From: Falsiroseomonas sp051433195
Lineage (GTDB): Bacteria; Pseudomonadota; Alphaproteobacteria; Acetobacterales; Acetobacteraceae
NCBI RefSeq assembly: GCF_051433195.1
Contig: NZ_JBHMFT010000019.1
Coordinates: 35,890-99,889 of the forward strand
DNA length: 64,000 nucleotides
Direction of reading: 5' to 3'
Below are positions 35,615 to 44,364 of this stretch, piece after piece (the first letter of the stretch is position 1; each line of letters begins with the position of its first letter). Below the pieces are notes generated by a model. It was not told where the DNA came from. It worked only from the letters and a program-made list of their open reading frames with translations, and searched no databases. The position numbers and the translations under genes are program-made.

Positions 35615-36499
35615 TCAGGCCACCGTGCCCGCTTCCTCCTGGGCCATCACGGCGACGGCGGCGGCGATGACGTTGCGGGGCTGGTTGCTGTAGGCCGCGT
35701 GCACCTCGATCGGGGGGCAGGGCGGCGAGACGTCCAGGCGGCGCAGCCGGCCGGCAGTGACCGCCCCGGCGGCGGCGGCATCCGGCAGCAGCGTCACGCC
35801 GAGGCCGTCCTGCGCCAGGATCATCATGGTGGCGATGGAGTTGAAGTTGGACACCGCCTTCGCCTTCACCCCGGCGCAGGCGAAGTGGCGCAGCACATCC
35901 TGGTGCGGCTTGGAGCCGCGGGAGAAGGCGAAGATCGGCCAGGCCGCCAGGCTTTCGAGGCCCAGCCTCCCCTCCGGCAGGTCCATCCCCGGCCCGGCGT
36001 ACCAGGAACAGGACAGGCTGCCGAGCGGCATGGTCTCCACCTGGGGTGCGATGATCGGGCCCATGAGGATCGCGAGATCGATCTCGTTGCGGTGGAAATG
36101 GCCGGAGAGCGTCAGGCTGGTATCGACCGTGAGGTCCAGCTCGATGCAGGGATAGGTCTGGTGGACCCGGCGGATCAGCCGTGGCAGCCAAGTGTGCACC
36201 ACCGAATCGATGGCGCCCACCGCCAGCCGCCCGCGCAGCGCGTCCCGGCTGCTGACCGCGCCCTGGAATTCCTGCGCGAGGCGGACGATCTCCTCCGCCC
36301 GCGACAGCGCGGCGCGGCCCTCGGGCGTCAGGCGGACGGAGCGCAGGTCGCGGTCGAACAGCCGGATGCCGAGCTCCCGCTCCAGCGCCGCGATGCGGTT
36401 GGAAACGGCGGCCTGGGTGGTGTGCAGGCGGTCCGCGGTGGCGCTGAAGCTGTTGAGGCGGGCGACCCAGAGGAAGGTTTCGAGAAAGCGGAGGTTCAT
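35615..36499 (-). CDS. LysR-family transcriptional regulator
   Basis: A 294-residue LysR regulator. The N-terminal winged helix-turn-helix reads LRFLETFLWVARLNSFSATA, then HTTQAAVSNRIAALERELGIRLF, followed by the effector domain from about residue 90 (RLAVGAIDSVVHTWLP). The ATG at 36499 gives the standard length; an upstream start at 36556 adds an arginine-rich stretch not seen in the family. It converges on the hydroxyacid dehydrogenase and may control the TctC-dehydrogenase pair, although the usual divergent arrangement is missing. Confidence 0.9.
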   Translation of the reverse strand: MNLRFLETFLWVARLNSFSATADRLHTTQAAVSNRIAALERELGIRLFDRDLRSVRLTPEGRAALSRAEEIVRLAQEFQGAVSSRDALRGRLAVGAIDSVVHTWLPRLIRRVHQTYPCIELDLTVDTSLTLSGHFHRNEIDLAILMGPIIAPQVETMPLGSLSCSWYAGPGMDLPEGRLGLESLAAWPIFAFSRGSKPHQDVLRHFACAGVKAKAVSNFNSIATMMILAQDGLGVTLLPDAAAAGAVTAGRLRRLDVSPPCPPIEVHAAYSNQPRNVIAAAVAVMAQEEAGTVA

Positions 36500-36575
36500 C
36501 AAGGCGGTCCGGAAGTCAGCGCGCCGCATCCAAGGCGCGCGCCGCCGCAAGGTCAACCGATGCGGTCACAACCTG

Positions 36576-36627
36576 CGGCCAGCAAAGCTGGCCGAGCGCC
36601 CGGATGGGCGCCGCGCCAAGTGGCGCG
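36576..36627. repeat. Three adjacent short hairpins
   Basis: In the 187-base gap between the ABC permease and the LysR start there are three back-to-back inverted repeats: CGGCCAGC-AAA-GCTGGCCG (36576-36594), GCGCCC-GGAT-GGGCGC (36596-36611) and CGCGCCA-AG-TGGCGCG (36612-36627). The compact arrangement resembles the cluster in the imuA-imuB gap and suggests a REP/BIME-type element or a transcription stop for the importer operon. Confidence 0.5.
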
Positions 36628-36686
36628 TAGCCAAGCGAAGCGCCAGCAACTGAGGGCGGATTGGTCCAGATCCGCGGGATTTGGTA

Positions 36687-37493
36687 TCAACCGCCCTTGC
36701 CGCCGATCGCGCGCCGCAGCCCGATGGCGCGCTCCAGCACCACCACCAGGGCCAGGGTGAACAGCACCATCATGACGGACACCGCCGCCACCAGCGGGTC
36801 CGTCCGCGCCTCCACATAGTGGAACAGCGCCACCGGCAGGGTGGTGAGCTGCGGGCCGACGATGAACAGGGTGATGACCACCTCGTCGAAGGATACCAGG
36901 AAGACGATGGCCGCCGCCGCCACCAGCCCCGGCGTCATCAGCGGCAGGGTGATACGGAAGAACACCGACAGCGGCGAGGCGCCGAGGCTGGCCGCCGCTT
37001 CCTCGACCGAGGCCGGCAGCGTGCCGAGCGCCGTCATCAGCACGCGCAGCGCATAGGGCACGGTGATCAGCAGATGCGCCAGGATCAGCCCGGGCCAGGA
37101 CCCGATCAGCCCCTGGCCCACGAAGATGATGAGCAGGGCGAGGCCCAGCACGATGGTCGGCAGCAGCAGCGGCGCGGTCAGGAAGGCCATGATGGCATCG
37201 CGCCCCGCGAAGCTGCCACGGGACAGCGCGACGGCGGCGGGCAGCGCGATGACCAGCGCGAGGATTGTGACGATGCCGGCCAGGATCAGGCTGTTGCGCA
37301 GCGCGATGCCGAGGTTGGGCTGGTTCAGCATCGCCACGTACCACTTCACCGACCAGCCGGAGGGCGGCCAGCCGATGAAGCTGTCGGCGGAGAAGGAGAT
37401 CGGGAAGACCAGCAGCACCGGCCCCAGCAGGAACAGGAACAGCGCCGCCACCAGCAGCCAGAACAGGTAGCGGCCGGGGCCGGAGGTGATCAT
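36687..37493 (-). CDS. ABC transporter permease (PotC-like)
   Basis: A 268-residue inner-membrane permease of the spermidine/putrescine-type group with six predicted membrane segments. The EAA-type loop is TLPASVEEAAASLGASPLSV. I start at the ATG at 37493 (MITSGPGRYLFW); the longer open frame reaching 37601 reads through a repeat hairpin and translates a low-complexity stretch. It follows the first permease with a gap of 67 bases containing a perfect hairpin and is the last gene of this importer operon. Confidence 0.9.
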   Translation of the reverse strand: MITSGPGRYLFWLLVAALFLFLLGPVLLVFPISFSADSFIGWPPSGWSVKWYVAMLNQPNLGIALRNSLILAGIVTILALVIALPAAVALSRGSFAGRDAIMAFLTAPLLLPTIVLGLALLIIFVGQGLIGSWPGLILAHLLITVPYALRVLMTALGTLPASVEEAAASLGASPLSVFFRITLPLMTPGLVAAAAIVFLVSFDEVVITLFIVGPQLTTLPVALFHYVEARTDPLVAAVSVMMVLFTLALVVVLERAIGLRRAIGGKGG

Positions 37494-37505
37494 GCGGGTG
37501 CCCTG

Positions 37506-37537
37506 AAGCCCTCTCCCCCCCTGGGGGGAGAGGGCTT
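37506..37537. repeat. Perfect 15-bp stem between two permease genes
   Basis: AAGCCCTCTCCCCCC (37506-37520) and its exact inverse at 37523-37537 are separated by two bases. It lies in the 67-base gap between the PotB-like and PotC-like genes, a place where such operons normally overlap. The run of C and G residues resembles a dispersed palindrome common in high-GC alphaproteobacteria. It may tune expression of the second permease or be a passive repeat. Confidence 0.6.
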
Positions 37538-37560
37538 TCCCGAATGAAGACGCCGCGCCA

Positions 37561-38427
37561 TCACGCGATCGCCCTCTCGGCCGCCCGCGCGATCCGGCCA
37601 TAGACCAGGATCGCCAGCCCGAAGACGACCAGCGTGATGACCGACAGCGCCGCCGCCAGCGGCCAGTTCAGCGTGACGATGGCCTGGTCGTAGATCTCGG
37701 TCGCCAGCAGCAGCACGCGCCCGCCGCCCAGCAGCTTCGGCGTGATGAAGGACGAGATGGTCAGCACGAAGGTCAGCAGGCAGCCGAGCAGGATGCCCGG
37801 CAGGGTCAGCGGCAGCACGATGCGCCAGAACACCGTCAGCGGCGGCGCGCCGAGGCTGGCGGCGGCTTCCTCCAGCGTCTGGTTCAGCTTCCCGAAGCCG
37901 GCCAGCAGGCACAGGATCATGTAGGGCATCAGGATCTCGACCAGGCCGATCACCACGCCGGTCATGTTGAACACCAGCCGCCCCGGCTCCACGCCGACCG
38001 CGCGCAGGATGCTGGGCAGGAAGCCACGGTCGCCCAGGATCACCAGCCAGCCATAGGTCCGCACCACGGCGGAAATCAGCAGGGGGGAGATGCAGGCCAC
38101 CACCAGCACGCTGCGCCAGCGCGGATCGGCACGGTGCACGAAGAAAGCCAGCGGATAGGCCGCGAGGAGGGCCAACAAGGTGATGGCCAGCGACATGCCG
38201 ATGGAGCGCAGCAGGATCTCGCGGAAGAAGCTGTCGCCCGCCAGTTCCACCCAGGTCGCCAGGCTGAAGGTGGCGCCGATACCGCCGCCCGGCAGGCCCT
38301 CGCGGAAGGACAGGCTGCCGAGGTTCACCATGGGCCAGAGGAACACCAGCAGGTTCACCGCGACCGCCGGCAGCACCAGCAGCGGCAGCAGCCCGAAGCC
38401 GCCCATCCGTGTGCCGCCGCTGCTCAC
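37561..38427 (-). CDS. ABC transporter permease (PotB-like)
   Basis: A 288-residue permease with about six membrane segments (first at residues 12-34). The cytoplasmic coupling loop reads KLNQTLEEAAASLGAPPLTVF, an EAA motif very like that of its partner. Together with the ATPase and periplasmic receptor upstream it forms a spermidine/putrescine/iron-type importer. Its start overlaps the ATPase stop by 4 bases. Confidence 0.92.
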   Translation of the reverse strand: MSSGGTRMGGFGLLPLLVLPAVAVNLLVFLWPMVNLGSLSFREGLPGGGIGATFSLATWVELAGDSFFREILLRSIGMSLAITLLALLAAYPLAFFVHRADPRWRSVLVVACISPLLISAVVRTYGWLVILGDRGFLPSILRAVGVEPGRLVFNMTGVVIGLVEILMPYMILCLLAGFGKLNQTLEEAAASLGAPPLTVFWRIVLPLTLPGILLGCLLTFVLTISSFITPKLLGGGRVLLLATEIYDQAIVTLNWPLAAALSVITLVVFGLAILVYGRIARAAERAIA

Positions 38428-39488
38428 GCCGGCACGGCCCGCGGGAATACCAGCGTGTCCTCCGCCCGCCAGGACAGCCGCACCGCCTCCCCCGGCGCCG
38501 GGCCGGGGGCACCTGCGAAGCTGTGCTGTTCGACCAGCAGCGTCGCCGGCCCGACCTGGACCTCGATGGACAGAAGGTCGCCCACGAAGGTGCGGCGGGT
38601 GACGGTGCCGGTGGCGCTGTTCCAGCCCTCGCCTTCCGGTGCCGCGCCGCCGAGGCCGATGCGGTGCGGGCGGATCATGATGGTGACCGGGCCGGGCGGC
38701 GCCTCCCCCGTGCCGTGCAGCACGACATCGCCGAGCTGCACCCGGCCCTGCGCCAGCCTGACGCCGGCCGCCCGGTTCACCCGGCCGACGAAGCCGGCGA
38801 CGAATTCATTGGCGGGACGCTCGTAGATCTCGAAGGGCGTGCCGAGCTGTTCCAGCACACCGAGCCGCATGACGGCGATCCGGTCGCAGATCGCCAGCGC
38901 CTCCGCCTGGTCATGCGTGACGAAGACCGCGGTGATGCCGAGGCGCTGCTGGATGTCGCGGATCTCGTTCCGCATCTCCTCCCGCAGGTTCGCGTCGAGG
39001 TTCGAGAGCGGTTCGTCCAGCAGCAGGATGCTGGGCTCGATCACCAGCGCGCGCGCCAGCGCCACCCGCTGCTGCTGCCCGCCGGACAATTCGCGCGGCT
39101 TGCGCCTGGCAAAGCTTTCCAGCCGGACCATGGCCAGCGCGCGCTGCACGCGCTGCTCGCGCTCGGCGGCGGACACCTTCCGCATCTCCAGCCCGAAGGC
39201 GAGGTTGCCCGCCACATCCATGTGCGGGAACAGCGCGTAGTTCTGGAAGACGATGCCCATGTCCCGCTTGTGCGGCGGCAGCGCCGTCACGTCGCGCCCG
39301 GCGACGAGGATGCGCCCCTCGGTCGCCGGCATCAGCCCGCCGATCATGCGCAAGGTGGTGGTCTTGCCGCAGCCGGAAGGGCCGAGCAGCCCGATCAGCT
39401 CGCCCTTCTCGACCGAAAGCGACAGCGCCTGCACGGCCCTGGTCGCGCCGAAGCGCTTTTCCAGGCCGTGCAACTCCAGATGCGGCAT
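38424..39488 (-). CDS. ABC transporter ATPase (PotA-like)
   Basis: A 354-residue importer ATPase with Walker A GPSGCGKTT at about residues 36-44, Q-loop FQNYALFPHMDVAGN, signature LSGGQQQRVALARAL, Walker B ILLLDEPLSNLDANLR and switch VFVTHDQAEAL. The C-terminal TOBE-like domain begins near residue 285. This is the PotA/FbpC-type layout. It starts 4 bases after the receptor gene stops and overlaps the next permease by ATGA. Confidence 0.95.
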   Translation of the reverse strand: MPHLELHGLEKRFGATRAVQALSLSVEKGELIGLLGPSGCGKTTTLRMIGGLMPATEGRILVAGRDVTALPPHKRDMGIVFQNYALFPHMDVAGNLAFGLEMRKVSAAEREQRVQRALAMVRLESFARRKPRELSGGQQQRVALARALVIEPSILLLDEPLSNLDANLREEMRNEIRDIQQRLGITAVFVTHDQAEALAICDRIAVMRLGVLEQLGTPFEIYERPANEFVAGFVGRVNRAAGVRLAQGRVQLGDVVLHGTGEAPPGPVTIMIRPHRIGLGGAAPEGEGWNSATGTVTRRTFVGDLLSIEVQVGPATLLVEQHSFAGAPGPAPGEAVRLSWRAEDTLVFPRAVPA

Positions 39489-39492
39489 CCGG

Positions 39493-40548
39493 TCAGGTAC
39501 GCGTCAGGATCCGGCGGCGCCACTGCTCGTTCAACTGGTTGCGGAACTTGGCGACCTCCAGCCAATCCACCGCCAGCATCTTCTCCATCCGTGCCGGGGA
39601 GGCAGCGGTGGCGGACAGCGCCTCGGCGGAAACCTGCGCCTTGGTGTTCACCGGCGCGTAGAACATGCGCTCCGCGAAGGCGGACTGCGCGGTGGGCGAC
39701 AGGGCGTAGGCGATGAAGGCCTTGGCGGCCTCCGTCTGGCGGGAGCCCTTCACCAGCCCCAGCGTGTTGATCTGGAACAGCGAGCCTTCCTCGGGCAGCG
39801 CCGCCGCCAGCTTGCCGCCGGACTGGCGCGAATAGAGCTGCCCGCGCGCATTCCAGCCCACGGCGAGCTGCGCCGTGCCGTTGGTGACGAAGGTATAGGC
39901 ATCCGGCCGCGGGTCCCAGGACAGGACATGCGGCGCGAGGTCCGCCAGCGCCTGCACGCCGCGGGCGTAGTCCTTGTAGTCGGTGCCGCCGAACAGCCGG
40001 TTGGCGATCAGCGTCATGCCGATGCCGACGATGTCGGGCGCCGCCGCCATGGCGATCTTGCCGCGATAGGCCGGCTCCCACAGCACGCGCCAGGAGGTCG
40101 GCGCGGGGCGCACGGTCTCCGGCGAATACAGCAGCGACAGGCTGTCGAAGGTCACGCCGACGGCGGCGACCCCTTCCGCGAAGGCGCCGGGGGCGAGGTC
40201 GGCGAGCACCGGGAACTCGGCACGGGTGATCGGGTCCAGCAGGCCCTCATCGGTCGCGGCCTTGCCGATGGTGATGTCGAACATCGCCACATCCAACTGC
40301 GGCGCCGCCTTCTGCGCGCGCATCGTGCCCAGGGTCTGGGCCGAGTTCGGCATGGCGAAGTAGGTGACCTTGATGTTCGGGTTGGCGCGCCGGAACGGCT
40401 CCACCACCACCGCCTCGTAGTTCTCCTGGAAGATGCCGCTATAGGCGGCAAGCGTGATGCTGCGTTCCTGGCCGAAGGCCGGGCGGATGAACGGCGCCGC
40501 CAGCACGCCCCCAAGGCCTGCCCCCAGCGTCCTGCGCGAAATGGTCAT
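39493..40548 (-). CDS. Periplasmic binding protein of polyamine-type ABC importer (PotD-like)
   Basis: A 351-residue receptor of the spermidine/putrescine-binding type. The ATG at 40548 begins a twin-arginine signal (MTISRRTLGAGLGG, cleavage near AFGQ), so Tat export is likely. Mature segments ITLAAYSGIFQENYEAVV and DVAMFDITIGKAATDEG resemble polyamine or iron receptors, and the C-terminal part has an FAERMFYAPVNTKA stretch. An earlier in-frame start at 40599 would place the signal internally. It heads a four-gene operon. Confidence 0.9.
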   Translation of the reverse strand: MTISRRTLGAGLGGVLAAPFIRPAFGQERSITLAAYSGIFQENYEAVVVEPFRRANPNIKVTYFAMPNSAQTLGTMRAQKAAPQLDVAMFDITIGKAATDEGLLDPITRAEFPVLADLAPGAFAEGVAAVGVTFDSLSLLYSPETVRPAPTSWRVLWEPAYRGKIAMAAAPDIVGIGMTLIANRLFGGTDYKDYARGVQALADLAPHVLSWDPRPDAYTFVTNGTAQLAVGWNARGQLYSRQSGGKLAAALPEEGSLFQINTLGLVKGSRQTEAAKAFIAYALSPTAQSAFAERMFYAPVNTKAQVSAEALSATAASPARMEKMLAVDWLEVAKFRNQLNEQWRRRILTRT

Positions 40549-40738
40549 GCCGGTCTCTCCTTCGCCACACCGATAAGCCTGCCCTGCCCGCATCGTCACG
40601 ACACACCGGCCGCCAGGCGGGGCGGCGGCGCACGAGGATGCCGGTTGCGGCCAGCCTCGGCCAGCGGCGAGCCCGGTTCAAACAGAAAATCGCTGTCGCG
40701 GCGGACAAGTTTTGCTTGTCGGCACCCGGACATGCCAA

Positions 40739-40766
40739 GGGCGGCGACCGTTCCCGATCGCCGCCC
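40739..40766 (-). terminator. Hairpin following the cold-shock protein gene
   Basis: GGGCGGCGA at 40739-40747 and its inverse TCGCCGCCC at 40758-40766 form a 9-bp GC stem with a 10-base loop, 21 bases past the stop of the cold-shock gene on the minus strand. It lacks a clear U-run. A second smaller inverted repeat (GACAAG/CTTGTC) lies at 40704-40720. Confidence 0.5.
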
Positions 40767-40787
40767 TGGCCAGCACGCGGTGGAAGG

Positions 40788-41480
40788 TCAGGCCGCGGTG
40801 ACGGAGGCCGCTTCCGGACCCTTCTTGCCCTGCACCACGCGCAGCGTGACGGACTGGCCCTCGGTCAGCGGCCGCAGGCCGCTGCGCTCCAGCGCCGTGG
40901 CGTGGACGAACACATCCTTGCCGCCATCGGAGGGGGTCACGAAGCCGAAGCCCTTCTCCGCGCTGTACCACTTCACGGTGCCCTGCACTTCCTCGCCGGC
41001 GCCGGGCGGCGGCGGGGCGCGGAAGGGGGCGCCGCCACCCGGGCGCGGACCCGCGCCCATGCCACCACCCATGCCGCCACGCGGCGGAGAGGCTGGAATC
41101 TCGCCGACCTCCCCGACCTCGAGCACCTCGGTCACCTGCGGGCCACGCTCGCCCTGGCCGGTGCGGACGCGCAGCTTGGTGCCGGGCGCCACGCTGTCCG
41201 CGCCGGCGCGCTGCAGCACGCTGACATGCAGGAAGGCGTCGCCGCCGCCACCCTCGACCGCCACGAAGCCGAAGCCGCGCTCCGGGTCGAAGCGCTTGAC
41301 CACCGCGCCGACATCCGGGCCGGAGGCGACGGGGGAGGAACTCGGCCGCCGCGGAGCCGCGGAGGGCGAGAAACTGGGGAGAGTGGGCGCCGCCCAGCCG
41401 CCCTCCTGCGGCATGTCGTCATCGAACCCCCGCTTGCTGCGGGCTTTGCGGTCTCGCCGCCAGTCGTGCGTGTTGGTCAT
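40788..41480 (-). CDS. Protein with two cold-shock domains
   Basis: A 230-residue nucleic-acid-binding protein. Two cold-shock OB domains are seen, the first at about residues 56-125 (VKRFDPERGFGFVAVEG with FLHVSVL) and the second at about 162-230 (VKWYSAEKGFGFVTPSDGG, then VFVHATALE). Both keep the RNP1-like GFGFV motif; the first has KRFDPERG in place of the usual KWFN. A Gly/Pro/Arg-rich linker joins them. Such double proteins are typical of alphaproteobacteria and are thought to melt RNA structure during stress or stationary phase. About 200 bases of untranslated DNA lie upstream. Confidence 0.92.
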   Translation of the reverse strand: MTNTHDWRRDRKARSKRGFDDDMPQEGGWAAPTLPSFSPSAAPRRPSSSPVASGPDVGAVVKRFDPERGFGFVAVEGGGGDAFLHVSVLQRAGADSVAPGTKLRVRTGQGERGPQVTEVLEVGEVGEIPASPPRGGMGGGMGAGPRPGGGAPFRAPPPPGAGEEVQGTVKWYSAEKGFGFVTPSDGGKDVFVHATALERSGLRPLTEGQSVTLRVVQGKKGPEAASVTAA

Positions 41481-41680
41481 CTCTGGACTCGCCTGTTCGG
41501 CCGCGGACGCAACCGCCCTGCCGTCTCGTGGATTCGAGCCCGGGAAGGCGGCACGGCCCGCGGGCCTGCGGGGCAGTATAGGTGACCATGGCCGCGCTTC
41601 AACGTGTGAAGCGTGACGAAGCGCGGAAAGCTGCGGATTTCGGGGTCACGCCCCCGGCAGATGGGGTGAAACCGGCCGGA
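41481..41680. other. Non-coding leader region upstream of the cold-shock gene
   Basis: These 200 bases lie between the Ldh stop and the cold-shock start, both genes being on the minus strand. I see no reading frame of interest. The length suits a promoter plus a structured 5' leader, as in other cold-shock genes. A CTCGAATCC stretch on the minus strand resembles a tRNA T-loop but has no matching stems. Confidence 0.4.
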
Positions 41681-42685
41681 TCAGCCGCCCGCATACCCCA
41701 CCAGCCGCGCATGCAGCGCCGCCGGGATGCTGATGCCGTCCTTCGCCGTCCGGGTGCGGGCGGCGGCACGGCGGCTGCCGGGCAGGCGGGCGCCGGGCTG
41801 GCCGGTGATGGCCGCCACCAGCCGCTCCAGCCTTGCGGCGGCCTCGGGGCCGGCGAGCGGGCCGGGGTCCAGCGCCAGGAAGCACTGCCCGGTGCGCGGC
41901 GAGCCGCCCTTGTTGTCGGCGAAGGAGGAGGCCTCCAGCGACAGGCTGGCGCCGGTCAGCCAGGCGGCCATCATCTCGACGATCAGCGCCTGCCCGGCCC
42001 CCTTGTAGCCGCCGGAAGGCAGCATGCTGCCGGCCAGGCCGGCGGCGGGGTCGGTGGTGGGCTGGCCGTCCTGGTCCAGCGCCCAGCCAAGCGGAATCGC
42101 CTCCCCGCGCTGCTGGTGGACGATGAGTTCGGACTTGGCGACGACGCTGGCGGACTGGTCCAGCACCAGCGGCGGGCCCTCGGCGCGCGGCACGGCGAAG
42201 GCGATGGGGTTGGTGCCGAAGACCGGGACGCGCCCGCCGGCCGGGGCCATGGAGGCCGGGGCGTTGACGAAGCCCAGCGCCAGCAGCCCGGCCTCCGCGA
42301 TGCGCTCCACATGGTGTCCGACGACGCCGCAATTGTACGAATTGGTGACGGCCAGCGCCGCAATGCCCTGGCTGCGGGCGGCGGCGACCAGCGCGGGCAG
42401 GCCGAGTTCGATGGCAGGATGCGCGAAGCCATCCCGGGCATCGACGCGGACCAGGCCCGGGCGTGGCTGGTCCAGCACCGGCGTGGCGGCGCCATCGATC
42501 TTGCCGCAGCGGGCATGCTCGCAATAGGTCGGCAGGCGCGCGAGGCCGTGGCTGTGGATGCCATCCGCCTCGGCCGCCACCACGGAGGCGACCAGCGGAC
42601 CGAGATTGGCGACGGCGACGCCGCTGGCGGCCAATGCCCGGCGGGTGAGGTCGGCGACCTCCTCCAGTGTCATCGAAACCTTCAT
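41681..42685 (-). CDS. Ldh_2-family malate/lactate-type dehydrogenase (paralogue)
   Basis: A 334-residue member of the same family as the gene at 14691. It keeps ADGIHSHGLARLPTYCEHAR with the catalytic histidine, VTNSYNCGVVGHHVERIAEAG, VFGTNPIAFAVPRAEGPPL and SGGYKGAGQALIVEMMAAWL. The substrate is unknown; the family covers lactate, malate, ureidoglycolate, sulfolactate and imino acids. I start at the ATG at 42685, overlapping the hydantoinase B stop. Its place as the third gene of a hydantoinase operon hints at a 2-keto or imino acid made during ring or lactam breakdown. Confidence 0.88.
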   Translation of the reverse strand: MKVSMTLEEVADLTRRALAASGVAVANLGPLVASVVAAEADGIHSHGLARLPTYCEHARCGKIDGAATPVLDQPRPGLVRVDARDGFAHPAIELGLPALVAAARSQGIAALAVTNSYNCGVVGHHVERIAEAGLLALGFVNAPASMAPAGGRVPVFGTNPIAFAVPRAEGPPLVLDQSASVVAKSELIVHQQRGEAIPLGWALDQDGQPTTDPAAGLAGSMLPSGGYKGAGQALIVEMMAAWLTGASLSLEASSFADNKGGSPRTGQCFLALDPGPLAGPEAAARLERLVAAITGQPGARLPGSRRAAARTRTAKDGISIPAALHARLVGYAGG

Positions 42686-44364
42686 GCCGGATTCTCCTGC
42701 GCGAAACCATAGTCGCGGGCGGCACCTTCCCGCGTCACCAGCCCCAGCGCCAGGTCGGCGTCGATCGCCGCCGGGTCGCGCGCCGCCGGGTCGCCATGGC
42801 CGCCGCCGCCGCTGGTCTCGATGGTGACGACATCGCCGCGGCGCAGTGGCACGCCGGAGACCTTGGAGCGCAGGCTTTCCGTCGTTCCATCGGCGCGCGT
42901 CAGCGTGGTGCGGCTGAGCGAGCCGGGCCTGCCGCCGGCCAGCCCGTAGGGCGGGATGCGGAAGCGTTCGAAGCTGGTGCCGAAGCTGCCTTGCTCGGCA
43001 TCCAGCCGCCATTCGCGCACCAGGCCGAGGCCGCCGCGATGCGCGCCCGGCCCGCCGGAATCCGGCAGCAGGCCGTAGCGCAGGAAGGTCACGGGATAGC
43101 GCGCCTCCACCATCTCGATCGGGGCGTTGGTGTTGTTGTGCAGGCCGCAGGACAGCGCGCTGGCGCCGTCCCCACCCATATGGCCACCCCAGCCGCCGAC
43201 CTCGATGTCGAAATAGACCTGGCGGCGCCCATCGGCGCGCGTGGTGGACAGGGCATAGACGTAGGAGATGGCATAGTAGGCGGCCGGGATGCGCGCCGGC
43301 ATCACCTGCGCCAGGGCGCCGAAGACGGCGGTGGCGATGCGGTGGTTCACCACCATCCGGCTGGCGACCGGTGCCGGGAACTGCGCATCCACCACGCTGC
43401 CCTTCGGCAGCACCAGCGTGACGGCGCGGTAGCAGCCGGAATTGGCCGGGATATCGCCGCCGAGCGCCGCGAGGAGCGCGAAATACGCCGCCGAGGCGGT
43501 CATCGCGCGGGTGTTGTTCACCGGGCCCGGCACCTGCACGCTGGAGCCCTCGAAATCCAGCGTGATGCCATCGCCCTGCTTGCGGACGGTGACGCACAGG
43601 CGGATCGGATCCTCCGACTGACCGTCATCGTCGACGAGTTCCGTGAAGGTGCTTTCGCCATCCGGCAGGGCAAGCAATGCGGCGCGCACCATGCGCTCCG
43701 ACCCGTCCTGGATCTGCGCCATGGCGGCCGCGAGCGGAGCGCTGCCGTACTTGCGCGCGATGCGGGCCACGGCCCGTTCGCCGATACCGAGTGCGGCGAT
43801 CTGCGCCTTCAGGTCGCCGCGCGTCTCGTCCGGCTGCCGGACATTGTGCAGCAGCATCTCGAACACGCCGGTGTTCAATTCGCCGCGTCGCGCCAGGTAC
43901 AGGGGCGGAATGCGGATGCCTTCCTGGAAGACCTCGGTCGCGGTGGCGAGGTAGCTGCCCGCGGTGCCGCCGCCGATATCGACATGGTGGCACAGCGTGC
44001 CGACGATGCCGATGCGCGCACCATCCAGGAACACCGCCCGGAAGGTCTGGATGTCGTGCAGGTGCTGGCCGCCGCTGTAGGGGTCGTTGGTGACGACGAC
44101 GTCGCCATCCTCCCACTGCTCCAGCGGAATCGCATGGTCCAGGATGTGGCGCAGGCAGTCCGACATGGAATTCAGGTGGACGGGGATGCGCGCGGATTGC
44201 GCGACGTTGTGGCCGCCCGCGTCGAACACGGCGGTGGAGTAGTCCAGGATTTCCCGCACCACGGTGGAGCGCGCGGTGCGCCAGATGGTCAGGCTCATCT
44301 CCTCCGCCGCCGTGACCAGCGCGTTGCGGATGACCTCGACGCGGACCGGGTCGATCGGGCTCAT
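42682..44364 (-). CDS. Hydantoinase B / oxoprolinase-type subunit
   Basis: A 560-residue HyuB-family subunit. It shows DVVVTNDPYSGGQHLHDIQ, the metal/active-site region LCHHVDIGG, SGCYRAVTLVLPKGSVVD and ETSGGGGHGDPAARD near the C terminus. With the A subunit it should form an ATP-dependent hydrolase of cyclic amides (hydantoin, 5-oxoproline or a relative such as acetophenone carboxylase). The ATG at 44364 overlaps the hyuA stop. It also overlaps the Ldh start by 4 bases. Confidence 0.92.
   Translation of the reverse strand: MSPIDPVRVEVIRNALVTAAEEMSLTIWRTARSTVVREILDYSTAVFDAGGHNVAQSARIPVHLNSMSDCLRHILDHAIPLEQWEDGDVVVTNDPYSGGQHLHDIQTFRAVFLDGARIGIVGTLCHHVDIGGGTAGSYLATATEVFQEGIRIPPLYLARRGELNTGVFEMLLHNVRQPDETRGDLKAQIAALGIGERAVARIARKYGSAPLAAAMAQIQDGSERMVRAALLALPDGESTFTELVDDDGQSEDPIRLCVTVRKQGDGITLDFEGSSVQVPGPVNNTRAMTASAAYFALLAALGGDIPANSGCYRAVTLVLPKGSVVDAQFPAPVASRMVVNHRIATAVFGALAQVMPARIPAAYYAISYVYALSTTRADGRRQVYFDIEVGGWGGHMGGDGASALSCGLHNNTNAPIEMVEARYPVTFLRYGLLPDSGGPGAHRGGLGLVREWRLDAEQGSFGTSFERFRIPPYGLAGGRPGSLSRTTLTRADGTTESLRSKVSGVPLRRGDVVTIETSGGGGHGDPAARDPAAIDADLALGLVTREGAARDYGFAQENPA

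Noticed and set aside
37494..37601. N-terminal extension of the PotC-like permease
   Set aside because: The added residues translate a palindromic repeat and lack membrane-protein character; the ATG at 37493 gives a normal permease start.
41521..41560. A tRNA T-loop-like CTCGAATCC motif upstream of the cold-shock gene
   Set aside because: No acceptor, anticodon or D stems can be found around it in either orientation.
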